The translations under genes and the position numbers were made by a program. The notes under the pieces are model-generated. The model did no database searches. It was not told where the DNA came from and saw only the letters and a list, made by a program, of their open reading frames with translations. Source: Victivallales bacterium (lineage in GTDB: Bacteria; Verrucomicrobiota; Lentisphaeria; Oligosphaerales; Oligosphaeraceae). From it: DNA of 7,296 bases. The stretch is taken from assembly GCA_017431185.1 (NCBI GenBank), contig JAFRLP010000597.1:1-7296 (forward strand), given 5' to 3'. Below are positions 1-5,859 of the stretch, piece by piece; the stretch's first letter is position 1; each line of letters begins with the position of its first letter.

Positions 1-1164
1 ATTGTCAGGTTCCTTGAAGTTGGAGTAGTGATAGAGCGTTCCCGGAACCTTCCGTCCGGGGAAAAGTTCCTGCCAGTCCAGAAAAGAGTTTAGTTCCTGC
101 GGCCCCATGCTGCGGCTTTCCCGCAAGTAATAGCGAAGCCACACGGGACTGTGCTTGAGAAAATCAGGTGTGTCATTCGAGTGCAGAAGCCCTCGTGACG
201 CCCATTTCTGCGTCAAAAACCATTGACGATAGATTTGGGCTGCATCATACCAATCGCCGTTGAAATTTCCGAGCAGGCAGGTAAAGGCATGGGAGAGACG
301 ATTGCCTGCCTGACCACGTTCTGGCGGATAGAAACGCAGGTTTGACACCAGTACATGATAGGCGGGAATGTAGGTTTGCAGAAACACCTTCTCCCACCCG
401 TCACCGTCTTCGGCGGCAAAGTAGATGCCTTTTCGCAAAGCGGCATCGTAAAGCGACATCATCTGAAAACGCGCAGAGGAGCATGGATACTCCTCGTGCT
501 GCCCTGAAATGAAGTTGGAAAGGAAACGCTGCCTCCCACGACGCCATGGGGTCACGCACAGGTTGGTCTCGGCATTCCCACGTGGACGCAGGGCAAGTTT
601 GGGATATTCAATGCAGTCCAGACGATTGGCGGGAATGCGGTTCTCCACTGTGATGGCAAAGCGCGCAAAGGCCCCCGCCGCCTTGCGAACGGTGACCTTC
701 ACGACCACCTCTGGACAGGTATATGTGACCTCCAAGCCAACCGCATCGGAAAGCCTTTGAAAGGCGACCTGGCATGAATAAGGGCCAATATAGCGCATTT
801 TATCTGCGCCCGGTTCTTCGATGAGTATCTCCCAGAGCGGGCAACTGCAGGAGTCGTTTGCCAGCAGGTTCTCGCCATCGCCAAAGGAGAGCCACTTGGG
901 CAGGCCGCTCTTCTCGTCAAAGGCGAGGGTCATGCCGTCGCCGATGACTGCGGATAGCGACGCCGCGGCAGGCCGCGCCGACGCCTCTTTCATGGGACGC
1001 TTCTCCTCCAGCCACCTCTGCAGGTGCGCCTTGCGCGCCGGCTTGACATCCAGACGCTCCAGAGTGCGATATTGCTCTGCCATCTCCCATCCTCCAGGAT
1101 TGACGGACGCCAGCGCTAGCCGCACAGCCAGCAGGAAGAAAGTCAAAAGGAAGGCTTGTCTCAT
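1..1164 (-). CDS. Exported DUF6259-type glycoside-hydrolase-like protein, C-terminus missing (left window edge)
   Basis: The frame is open for 388 codons from ATG at 1164 to the window edge, so only the N-terminal part is seen. The start is supported by GAGGAG at 1171-1176, six bases upstream. A signal peptide is visible (hydrophobic residues 4-19, AFLLTFFLLAV..., likely cut after ALA at 19). Residues about 70-300 look like a beta-sandwich domain such as precedes the barrel in DUF6259 and related families, including FDEKSGLPKWLSFGDG (82-97) and the stretch SLYDAALRKGIYFAAEDGDG (237-256). NGDWYDAAQIYRQW (302-315) is the motif most typical of the family and recurs as GDWNDMAKHYRKW in the larger protein at 2388-5180. 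The catalytic barrel would lie beyond the window. The gene follows the prepilin gene by 10 nt, and that gene's TGA overlaps this ribosome site, so they are co-transcribed. Likely role: hydrolysis or binding of a glycan outside the cytoplasm; the substrate cannot be named. Family assignment is from recognition of motifs, not a search. Confidence 0.7.
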   Translation of the reverse strand, partial: MRQAFLLTFFLLAVRLALASVNPGGWEMAEQYRTLERLDVKPARKAHLQRWLEEKRPMKEASARPAAASLSAVIGDGMTLAFDEKSGLPKWLSFGDGENLLANDSCSCPLWEILIEEPGADKMRYIGPYSCQVAFQRLSDAVGLEVTYTCPEVVVKVTVRKAAGAFARFAITVENRIPANRLDCIEYPKLALRPRGNAETNLCVTPWRRGRQRFLSNFISGQHEEYPCSSARFQMMSLYDAALRKGIYFAAEDGDGWEKVFLQTYIPAYHVLVSNLRFYPPERGQAGNRLSHAFTCLLGNFNGDWYDAAQIYRQWFLTQKWASRGLLHSNDTPDFLKHSPVWLRYYLRESRSMGPQELNSFLDWQELFPGRKVPGTLYHYSNFKEPDN

Positions 1165-1174
1165 GCGTGGCTCC

Positions 1175-1972
1175 TCAATAGTTGTAGGTGTAGATGGTGT
1201 CACCGGGACGCCAGAAATGGAAATTGTTGCCCGCGCCAACCGTGTTATGCCCCTTGACCGCCGTTGTGGAGAATGAAACGGTCTCCACATGGCCGTCCGC
1301 ATAAGTGACATTCACCTGCCGTGTGCCGTGCCGCCCCCGGTCAGCGTCACCTCTGGCCTTTTCGCTGATCTTTGCCTGGGTCGAGGCGGTGGAATTGGAG
1401 GTGAAGCCTGGAAGATAGCAATATTTCTGAATCCGGGAGTTGTTGAGGTTGCCGTAATTCCAGTTCATGCGGTGTGTCCCGCCATCCATGATGGACATGA
1501 GCAACGCGGGTTGCCGTGCGCTGAAACTCTTGATGATGCGACTGGCATTGCTGGGAAAACGGGGATGGACATCCTCGTTCGCCCCGTAGTTCATGGTGAG
1601 AATGCCGTCCTTGGTACGGTTCTTGTCTCCGCCGCGCGCAGACGTGCAGAGAACAACCGAACTGCTTGTGGCCTGCGAACTGAAATGAAGATACGGCCAG
1701 GCCAAGTCAACCCAATGCCACTGGTTGTCGGTAAGGAAAGTGCCCGAGGGCGGCGCCTCGGTCATTTCGTCATACTGGCTGGGCATGAAGAAATCCTCAT
1801 TGTCCTGGGAGTACATGTGCTCCGCAAGTCCGAGGTTCTTCAGGTTGCTGGAACAGGAGATGCTCCTGGCCTTCTCACGCGCCTTGGACAGCGCGGGCAG
1901 AAGCATGGCCGCAAGTATGGCGATTATGGCTATGACGACAAGCAATTCAATCAAAGTGAAAAAACACCGCAT
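1175..1972 (-). CDS. Prepilin-type (pseudopilin-like) protein with N-terminal cleavage/methylation motif, operon 2
   Basis: 265 residues. ATG 1972 is chosen over an upstream in-frame ATG at 2029 because AAGGAGG lies just before it and because it puts the prepilin motif at the extreme N-terminus, MRCF/FTLIE. The longer start would also include DNA that forms a palindromic operator. [16 protein letters not shown] (5-20) is the type IV pilin/type II secretion pseudopilin helix with Glu at mature position 5, followed by [16 protein letters not shown] (21-36), typical of Lentisphaerota and Planctomycetota families. The residue before the expected cut is Phe, not the usual Gly. Cys40 and Cys109 could pair. 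Near the C-terminus [17 protein letters not shown] (214-230) resembles the prepilin-associated H-X9-DG motif but has ten residues between His and Asp. It is the first gene of operon 2, ahead of a DUF6259-type protein. Probably membrane-anchored or surface-assembled after processing; whether it polymerises, secretes or binds glycan is unknown. Confidence 0.92.
   Translation of the reverse strand: MRCFFTLIELLVVIAIIAILAAMLLPALSKAREKARSISCSSNLKNLGLAEHMYSQDNEDFFMPSQYDEMTEAPPSGTFLTDNQWHWVDLAWPYLHFSSQATSSSVVLCTSARGGDKNRTKDGILTMNYGANEDVHPRFPSNASRIIKSFSARQPALLMSIMDGGTHRMNWNYGNLNNSRIQKYCYLPGFTSNSTASTQAKISEKARGDADRGRHGTRQVNVTYADGHVETVSFSTTAVKGHNTVGAGNNFHFWRPGDTIYTYNY
1871..1962 (-). repeat. Near-identical 5' coding segment shared by the two prepilin genes (copy 1)
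   Basis: This segment aligns without gaps to 5740-5831 in the other prepilin gene with 10 mismatches in 92 columns by hand count (about 89%). It encodes the FTLIELLVV...REKAR region. The remainder of the two genes is much less alike. It reflects common descent and strong constraint on the pilin N-terminus, and is long enough to allow recombination between the two modules. Confidence 0.85.
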
Positions 1973-2000
1973 ACTGCCTCCTTGGTTGGCTTGAATTGGC

Positions 2001-2044
2001 AATTGACGCAATGGAAAACCGACGTACAATTATGTACGTCAATT
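2001..2044. repeat. Outer inverted repeat AATTGACG / CGTCAATT around the operon 2 start
   Basis: AATTGACG at 2001-2008 and its exact complement CGTCAATT at 2037-2044 form perfect 8-bp arms 28 bp apart. The right arm overlaps the inner palindrome at 2021-2040. On the minus strand this gives three related elements: AATTGACGT, AATTGTACGT and an inverted AATTGACGC. The arrangement suggests several binding sites for one dimeric regulator, possibly with looping. The right arm lies at or upstream of the predicted transcription start, so a DNA role is more likely than an RNA hairpin. Confidence 0.5.
2021..2040. promoter_or_regulatory. Perfect palindrome, probable operator of operon 2
   Basis: On the minus strand the site reads GACGTACA-TAAT-TGTACGTC: two perfectly complementary 8-bp arms around four bases. 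It begins 4 bp downstream of the -10 element and covers the predicted transcription start (near 2038), the classical place for a repressor. The half-site TTGTACGTC resembles the half-site of the AraR operator of Bacillus subtilis as I recall it (ATTTGTACGTACAAAT), and the regulator at 5856-7019 has the AraR domain order. The palindrome is seen directly; the assignment to that regulator is inference. Confidence 0.6.
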
Positions 2045-2072
2045 ATTATACACCTAAAAAAAGAAAAATCAA
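2045..2072 (-). promoter_or_regulatory. Sigma-70-type promoter of operon 2
   Basis: On the minus strand a -35 element TTGATT (2067-2072) is followed after 16 bp by a perfect -10 TATAAT (2045-2050). The spacer is T-rich. The predicted start is near 2038, giving a leader of about 65 nt before the prepilin ATG. The local AT richness stands out against GC-rich surroundings. It makes the second prepilin/DUF6259 pair a separate transcription unit from operon 1. Confidence 0.7.
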
Positions 2073-2095
2073 GCCACCTTCTGGAAAATCGCAGT

Positions 2096-2130
2096 AAAAA
2101 ACAGCGGTGCAGGTAATGCCTCTGCGTCTG
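2096..2130 (-). terminator. Possible intrinsic terminator of operon 1
   Basis: On the minus strand CAGACGCAG and CTGCACCGCTG (within 2102-2130) can pair as an interrupted 8-bp stem with a nine-base loop, followed at once by six T residues (2096-2101). The stem has a bulge and an internal loop, so it is weak on paper. Its position, after the large exported gene and just ahead of the next promoter, fits transcript end. No better candidate is seen between 2388 and this point. Confidence 0.35.
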
Positions 2131-2149
2131 ATACTGAGCAGAAGCCGTA

Positions 2150-2179
2150 TTGACCGCGCGGAGCGCGGTCTGCCAAACC
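2150..2179 (+). repeat. GC-rich palindromic intergenic repeat, copy 1
   Basis: The core CCGCGCGGAGCGCGGTCTGC plus CAAACC (2154-2179) is matched in inverted orientation at 2285-2310 with a single difference over 26 bp; with flanks the match runs 30 bp with 2 differences. The two copies could form a long stem with a loop of about 105 bases in the transcript tail of operon 1. No target-site duplication or gene is seen with it. It looks like a REP-type interspersed element. Confidence 0.75.
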
Positions 2180-2222
2180 CATCGCTCGTGCTTGTTTTCA
2201 CAGGCAGTTTTGGCTTGCCGAT

Positions 2223-2239
2223 CGGAGCGCGGTCTGCCA
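2223..2239 (+). repeat. GC-rich palindromic intergenic repeat, copy 2 (partial, direct)
   Basis: CGGAGCGCGGTCTGCCA is identical over 17 bp to 2159-2175 of copy 1 and lies in the same orientation. It is followed by a C-rich tract and CCATCG, which also follows copy 1 with slight length change. The first part of the unit is missing or diverged. Confidence 0.7.
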
Positions 2240-2284
2240 CCCCCCATCGATCGTTCATGAAGCCAATACCCATGCCCTATGGCT

Positions 2285-2314
2285 GGTTTGGCAGGCCGCG
2301 CTCCGCGCGGCCAA
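2285..2314 (-). repeat. GC-rich palindromic intergenic repeat, copy 3 (inverted), with internal hairpin
   Basis: This copy is inverted relative to copies 1 and 2. Positions 2294-2312 alone form a perfect 8-bp stem GGCCGCGC / GCGCGGCC around TCC, extendable by GGTT/AACC with a bulge. In the transcript of operon 1 it would be a very stable hairpin about 75 nt after the stop at 2388. No T-run follows, so it is more likely a 3'-end stabiliser or a mobile repeat than an intrinsic terminator. Confidence 0.7.
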
Positions 2315-2321
2315 CCTCCAG

Positions 2322-2335
2322 TTGCACAGGTGCAA
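2322..2335. repeat. Small inverted repeat TTGCAC-AG-GTGCAA
   Basis: Perfect 6-bp arms around two bases, about 50 bp after the stop of the large exported gene and next to copy 3 of the GC-rich repeat. As RNA it would be a 5-bp stem with a four-base loop. It may be a protein site, part of the transcript tail structure, or chance. Confidence 0.3.
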
Positions 2336-2387
2336 AACGGGCCTTCGGCAACGGGTCAAATGTGCCGGGCACCGACAACCCCATCCC

Positions 2388-5180
2388 CTATTCGGCCATC
2401 AGTTCCACGAGGCAGCCGGACGGCAAATGCAAGGGGAGGCTGGCAAGGCCGTCCTGGACATGCACCAGCCTTTCCCCTGTCCATTTCCCCTGGACGAAGT
2501 CCCATTGCCGCACACGGCTGGCGGAGACGAAGGCAGGCAATCCGACCTGGCACTGCCCGTCAATCTCATCGGAAGTGCCGTTGAAGACCGTGAGGATGCC
2601 GTCAAACGCCGCGACGCTCAGCCGCCCGTCCGGCGCGCGCCAGAGCAGACTCCCCCGCTCCGTGACCTCGGACACGGCATCGGCAGCCAGTCCCCTTTCG
2701 TTCCGGATGAGGACACTGCCCGCCCCGCGTTTCGCGAACTCCGGGCTGACCTGGAAATCCCTTGCCGTCAGTTCCGCGCCCTTCCATCGCATGACGGCCT
2801 GGCAGGGCGCGTGCGAACTGTCCATCGCCAGGACAACGGCGTCCGACCAGAACGAGCGCCGGAATTCGCCGTCGTCCTCATATCGGAGCAGTTCCTTTCC
2901 CGCCTGCGCACCGGAGATTTTTTGCCGTCGCACGATGAACAGCCAATACGGCTCAAGGCTTCTCCACAGATTCTGCGGGAACTGGGCGATGATGGCGAAG
3001 AGCGGATTCAGCGTGAATCCGCGGGCGCAGTTGTACTGTCCGGCGCCGTCGTAAAGCGGCAGGTAGAGACCTGTGTCGCCATAGACCAGCTGCCACAGCG
3101 GGAGCGGACGCCGGCCATTGGCCAGCACCCAGACGGTGGAGCCGCCGGAGTGCGCATCGACATAGGGGATGGCGCATTCCGCGCAGGCCTCCGTCTGGAA
3201 ATAGGCGCACGGCGCAGCCTCGCGCAGTGCCCTCCAGGCATTGTTCTTGGCGACATTCCAATTGCATCGTCCAATGGTGTCAGGAGAATACCCGGCTTCC
3301 GGATTGTCGTCATGCGCATAGACGTGCCCCATCACGTCATAGTGGATGTTCAGTCCGGATGTACCGGCAAGCAGCCTTGTGTACTCCAGCATGTCGGGCT
3401 GGACGCATGGGTAGCTGACGACGTAGTTGGCATGCTCGTCGCCATAGGTGTTGCGGTAGAATTTGCCGTGCCAGCGCGCCATCTTCTCCAGGCGGAAATT
3501 CCTGGCGCCCTCATTGAATTCCGCGCCATTGAGATGCAGGGTCACAAAATGGCCGCCGCGGCGGACCTCGGACGCGAAATCCCCGAAGGCACCACCCAAT
3601 TCAGGGGCGATGGGGAAGAACTGCGGGTACATGCTGTCGAAGGGCCCGTACCACCCGGTGTACCAGAACATCGGGTCAAGGCGCAGACGGCTGCGGAACT
3701 GCCCCATGCATTCCAGGGCCTGCGCGTATGTCGTGTCGCACTTCCGCCCGCCCACCTCCTTGACCGGCGGCATCCCGCGCAGCCAACTCCAGCCATCCTT
3801 CAGCCGGGCCAACTGCGGACGCAGGGAGAGTTTTCGGCCAATCGGCAGGAACCAGGGAGCCGTCCTCGCCCATTTTCGGTAATGCTTCGCCATGTCGTTC
3901 CAGTCCCCGCTTGGGAAGGCGGTCAGCACAGTCGGATAGGGGCAGGCATAGGTTTTTCCGGGGGCAAGATAGAGGTCATGCCACCATGTGAAGCGGTTGC
4001 GTCCCTCGGGAACCTTTTCCAAGGAGAGGAATTTGGTGCAGGGGATGGCGTCCTCCGTGTGAACCATCCAGGAAAAGCGCGTCCTGTCCTGAAAGCCGAA
4101 CCACTGCGAATGAAGTTGGCCGGGGTAGAGAACGGTCGTCGGCTGCAACGTTTCCATGGAGACTCCAGCCCCAATCCATGCGGGCACAATCCACTGCCCC
4201 TGTGTGCGAATCGCCTCCGTCCATCCTGCGGGAAGATGGATGGACTGCACGGTGCGCGGGGTTCCATTGCGGAGTTCGAACCCGAACTCCAGCGCATAGC
4301 CGCTTCTGGGCCTGACCGTCACGTGAAGGAGAAGCCCCTCATGCTCCCACTTCAACCGCCGGCCTTCCTTCCAGAGGGAGATCTCCGGCTGTCCCGCCTC
4401 CAAATTGCTGAAATGCTCCTTGTCGTCAAAGACAATCCGCCAGAACTCCCCGCCTGTCCATTCCTTGACCAGGCTGTGGTCGCCTTGCCGCAACGCCAGC
4501 GCCCGGGGCGAGGAACCCTGCCAAAGCAGCCCGAAATCGTTTCCGCCGAGCCACTGGCCGAATCCAAACAGGGACATGGCGGCGTCGCCAGGCGCACCGG
4601 CTCTCCGCATGACCGAAGGCATGGCGCAGCGCAACTCCACGGCGTCAATGCCGGCATATCCCTCCCTGGCGACAAAGGCCACCACAAGAGTGCCAGCCGC
4701 GTTGTCCGGAGCCGAGAAGCGAGCAATGTACTTGTTCATGAACCGCTTGTCGGGTGGCACGTCCTTTCGGTGCCCCCAAAGCTGGCCCTTTGGGAAATGG
4801 ATGGTGGAGCAGCCCAGCAGACGTCCTGGCGTGCCATCGCCCTTGGAGGCCCGCCATTCCACCTCCATTCGAGTCGTGCCATAGGAGGCGGCCTGGAAGG
4901 AGATTTCCCACTCCTGGCCAGACTGCAGTTCCACGCCGGTGTCCTGCCATGCCCTCTGCCGGAAATGCATGAGCCTCCTCCCGTCAGGAATGGGGCCATA
5001 GGTGTCCGTCGCGGTGAGTCCCCCCTCCCCCTCGACACACCACGCTCCATCCTCCTCGAAGGAGGGATTCCTCAACAGCGTCCGGCCCCCGTCCGCCCCC
5101 AGCCTGGGTACGGCCAGGGCCATCGCAAGCGCCAGAAAAAACCGTGCTTTCATTTTCATCTTGAACATGGCAATGCACAC
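2388..5180 (-). CDS. Large exported glycoside-hydrolase-like protein (carbohydrate-binding-like N-terminus, DUF6259/TIM-barrel-like core)
   Basis: 930 residues from GTG 5180, chosen because GGGAGG (5191-5196) lies 10 nt upstream; ATGs at 5168, 5159 and 5153 are alternatives that keep the signal peptide (FFLALAMALAVPRLGA, 14-29, cut near Ala29). LLRNPSFEEDGAW (35-47) opens a region to about 185 resembling galactose-binding or CBM4/9-type jelly rolls. Residues about 205-420 look like the beta-sandwich of DUF6259-type enzymes, followed by the family-like GDWNDMAKHYRKW (425-437). The core to about 760 reads as a (beta/alpha)8 barrel: DPMFWYTGWYGPFDSMYP (502-519), FVTLHLNGAEFNE (545-557), LNIHYDVMGH (610-619) and YFQTEACAE (660-668). 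Asp615 and Glu664 or Glu668 are my candidate catalytic acids, by position at strand ends. A C-terminal beta domain follows. Third gene of operon 1, 7 nt after the prepilin stop. Probably acts on an extracellular or periplasmic glycan; substrate and reaction are unknown. Confidence 0.82.
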   Translation of the reverse strand: MCIAMFKMKMKARFFLALAMALAVPRLGADGGRTLLRNPSFEEDGAWCVEGEGGLTATDTYGPIPDGRRLMHFRQRAWQDTGVELQSGQEWEISFQAASYGTTRMEVEWRASKGDGTPGRLLGCSTIHFPKGQLWGHRKDVPPDKRFMNKYIARFSAPDNAAGTLVVAFVAREGYAGIDAVELRCAMPSVMRRAGAPGDAAMSLFGFGQWLGGNDFGLLWQGSSPRALALRQGDHSLVKEWTGGEFWRIVFDDKEHFSNLEAGQPEISLWKEGRRLKWEHEGLLLHVTVRPRSGYALEFGFELRNGTPRTVQSIHLPAGWTEAIRTQGQWIVPAWIGAGVSMETLQPTTVLYPGQLHSQWFGFQDRTRFSWMVHTEDAIPCTKFLSLEKVPEGRNRFTWWHDLYLAPGKTYACPYPTVLTAFPSGDWNDMAKHYRKWARTAPWFLPIGRKLSLRPQLARLKDGWSWLRGMPPVKEVGGRKCDTTYAQALECMGQFRSRLRLDPMFWYTGWYGPFDSMYPQFFPIAPELGGAFGDFASEVRRGGHFVTLHLNGAEFNEGARNFRLEKMARWHGKFYRNTYGDEHANYVVSYPCVQPDMLEYTRLLAGTSGLNIHYDVMGHVYAHDDNPEAGYSPDTIGRCNWNVAKNNAWRALREAAPCAYFQTEACAECAIPYVDAHSGGSTVWVLANGRRPLPLWQLVYGDTGLYLPLYDGAGQYNCARGFTLNPLFAIIAQFPQNLWRSLEPYWLFIVRRQKISGAQAGKELLRYEDDGEFRRSFWSDAVVLAMDSSHAPCQAVMRWKGAELTARDFQVSPEFAKRGAGSVLIRNERGLAADAVSEVTERGSLLWRAPDGRLSVAAFDGILTVFNGTSDEIDGQCQVGLPAFVSASRVRQWDFVQGKWTGERLVHVQDGLASLPLHLPSGCLVELMAE

Positions 5181-5187
5181 GGCGCTC

Positions 5188-5859
5188 TTACCTCCCGTTC
5201 TCGTCCGGCCAGTTTCTCATCCAGCCGTCGTCCACAAGGAAGACTTTCTTGATTTGCGAGACATGGAGGTCAAAAAGCAGCAGGTTGCTGCGGTCACGGT
5301 GGCACAGATAGGCGTCAGTGAAGCCGTTGAACGCGCCCTGGTCGCCGCCAAACCACCATTTCGGATTGCCGCGCGCACCCCACTCGATGTAGTCCTCGCG
5401 GCTGGCTGCCTGACGGGAGGGATTCTTCATCTTGCCTGGAATGGGAGAGCGGTAGGCGTCGTCGGAAAAGTTTGGCACCCCTATGTTTCGCGCATAACTC
5501 ATGTAGTCGCTCCTGCCTCGCCGGTCATTGGGGCACATCAGATTGTTGGAGGAGGCCGACGGAACTGGAACGTAGTTGTTGCGGATCAGGCATGTCGCCC
5601 AGTTGGTGTAGTAGGTGCTGTGATAGCCATAGAGCGGCTCATAGCGGGCGCGTGTCCATAGCCCATCGTTGTCCTGGCCGTAGAGTTCCTCGTAGAAGCC
5701 GATGTTGCGCAGCGTGTTGATGCAGGAGGTCGTGCGCGCCTTCTCCCGCGCCTTCGACAACGCCGGCAGCAGCATCGCGGCAAGTATGGCGACTATGGCT
5801 ATGACGACCAGCAACTCAATCAAAGTGAAAACAGTCTTTGCAGATGAGCGTCTTTTCAT
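5188..5859 (-). CDS. Prepilin-type (pseudopilin-like) protein with N-terminal cleavage/methylation motif, operon 1
   Basis: 223 residues. ATG 5859 has AGGAG eight bases upstream and overlaps the regulator stop as ATGA, so translation is probably coupled. A basic leader [10 protein letters not shown] precedes [16 protein letters not shown] (11-26), the type IV pilin/pseudopilin helix with Glu15 as mature Glu5, then [16 protein letters not shown] (27-42). The residue before the expected cut is Val rather than Gly. Cys46 and Cys109 (in [10 protein letters not shown]) correspond to Cys40 and Cys109 of the other prepilin and could form a disulfide. [15 protein letters not shown] (186-200) keeps the spacing of the prepilin-associated H-X9-DG motif, His187 to Asp197, but Gly is Leu. 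TAA at 5188 is 7 nt before the start of the large exported protein. A membrane-anchored or surface pilin-like component paired with that enzyme is likely; assembly partners are not in the window. Confidence 0.92.
   Translation of the reverse strand: MKRRSSAKTVFTLIELLVVIAIVAILAAMLLPALSKAREKARTTSCINTLRNIGFYEELYGQDNDGLWTRARYEPLYGYHSTYYTNWATCLIRNNYVPVPSASSNNLMCPNDRRGRSDYMSYARNIGVPNFSDDAYRSPIPGKMKNPSRQAASREDYIEWGARGNPKWWFGGDQGAFNGFTDAYLCHRDRSNLLLFDLHVSQIKKVFLVDDGWMRNWPDENGR
5740..5831 (-). repeat. Near-identical 5' coding segment shared by the two prepilin genes (copy 2)
   Basis: Counterpart of 1871-1962. Exact runs include TATGGCTATGACGAC and TCAATCAAAGTGAAAA on the plus strand. The differences are spread through the segment and many are silent, which argues for selection on the protein and an older duplication rather than very recent gene conversion. 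Confidence 0.85.

Larger units (their letters stand above)
1973..2387. other. Intergenic region between operon 1 and operon 2
   Basis: 415 bases without a credible gene. In the direction of transcription it holds a small symmetric element (2322-2335), a three-copy GC-rich palindromic repeat (2150-2314), a possible hairpin terminator (2096-2130), a sigma-70-type promoter (2045-2072), a perfect palindrome over the predicted start site (2021-2040), and a leader of roughly 65 nt with a strong ribosome site before the prepilin ATG at 1972. Short open frames here lack ribosome sites and protein-like composition. Confidence 0.8.

Noticed and set aside
1973..2029. Upstream ATG (2029) extending the operon 2 prepilin by 19 residues
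   Set aside because: The extension lacks a ribosome site, crosses the palindrome region and would bury the prepilin motif behind a non-basic leader, while ATG 1972 has AAGGAGG correctly placed.
1289..2116. 275-codon open frame on the plus strand
   Set aside because: Antisense register shadow of the prepilin gene; it also runs through the promoter and operator of operon 2.
2150..2314. Inverted repeats as the ends of an insertion sequence
   Set aside because: Only about 105 bp separates the arms, there is no transposase and no target duplication was seen; a REP-like cluster fits better.
2107..3054. 315-codon plus-strand frame starting in the intergenic repeats
   Set aside because: It begins among GC-rich palindromes and continues antisense to the exported enzyme; the composition is Pro/Ser/Arg-rich shadow sequence.
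2322..5252. 976-codon open frame on the plus strand, longer than the minus-strand gene it opposes
   Set aside because: It lies in exact codon register opposite the 2388-5180 gene, where a stop can arise only from TTA, CTA or TCA in the sense strand. These codons are rare in such GC-rich genes, so the frame stays open passively. It has no signal peptide, recognisable domain or ribosome site, and the minus-strand gene has all of these plus operon context.
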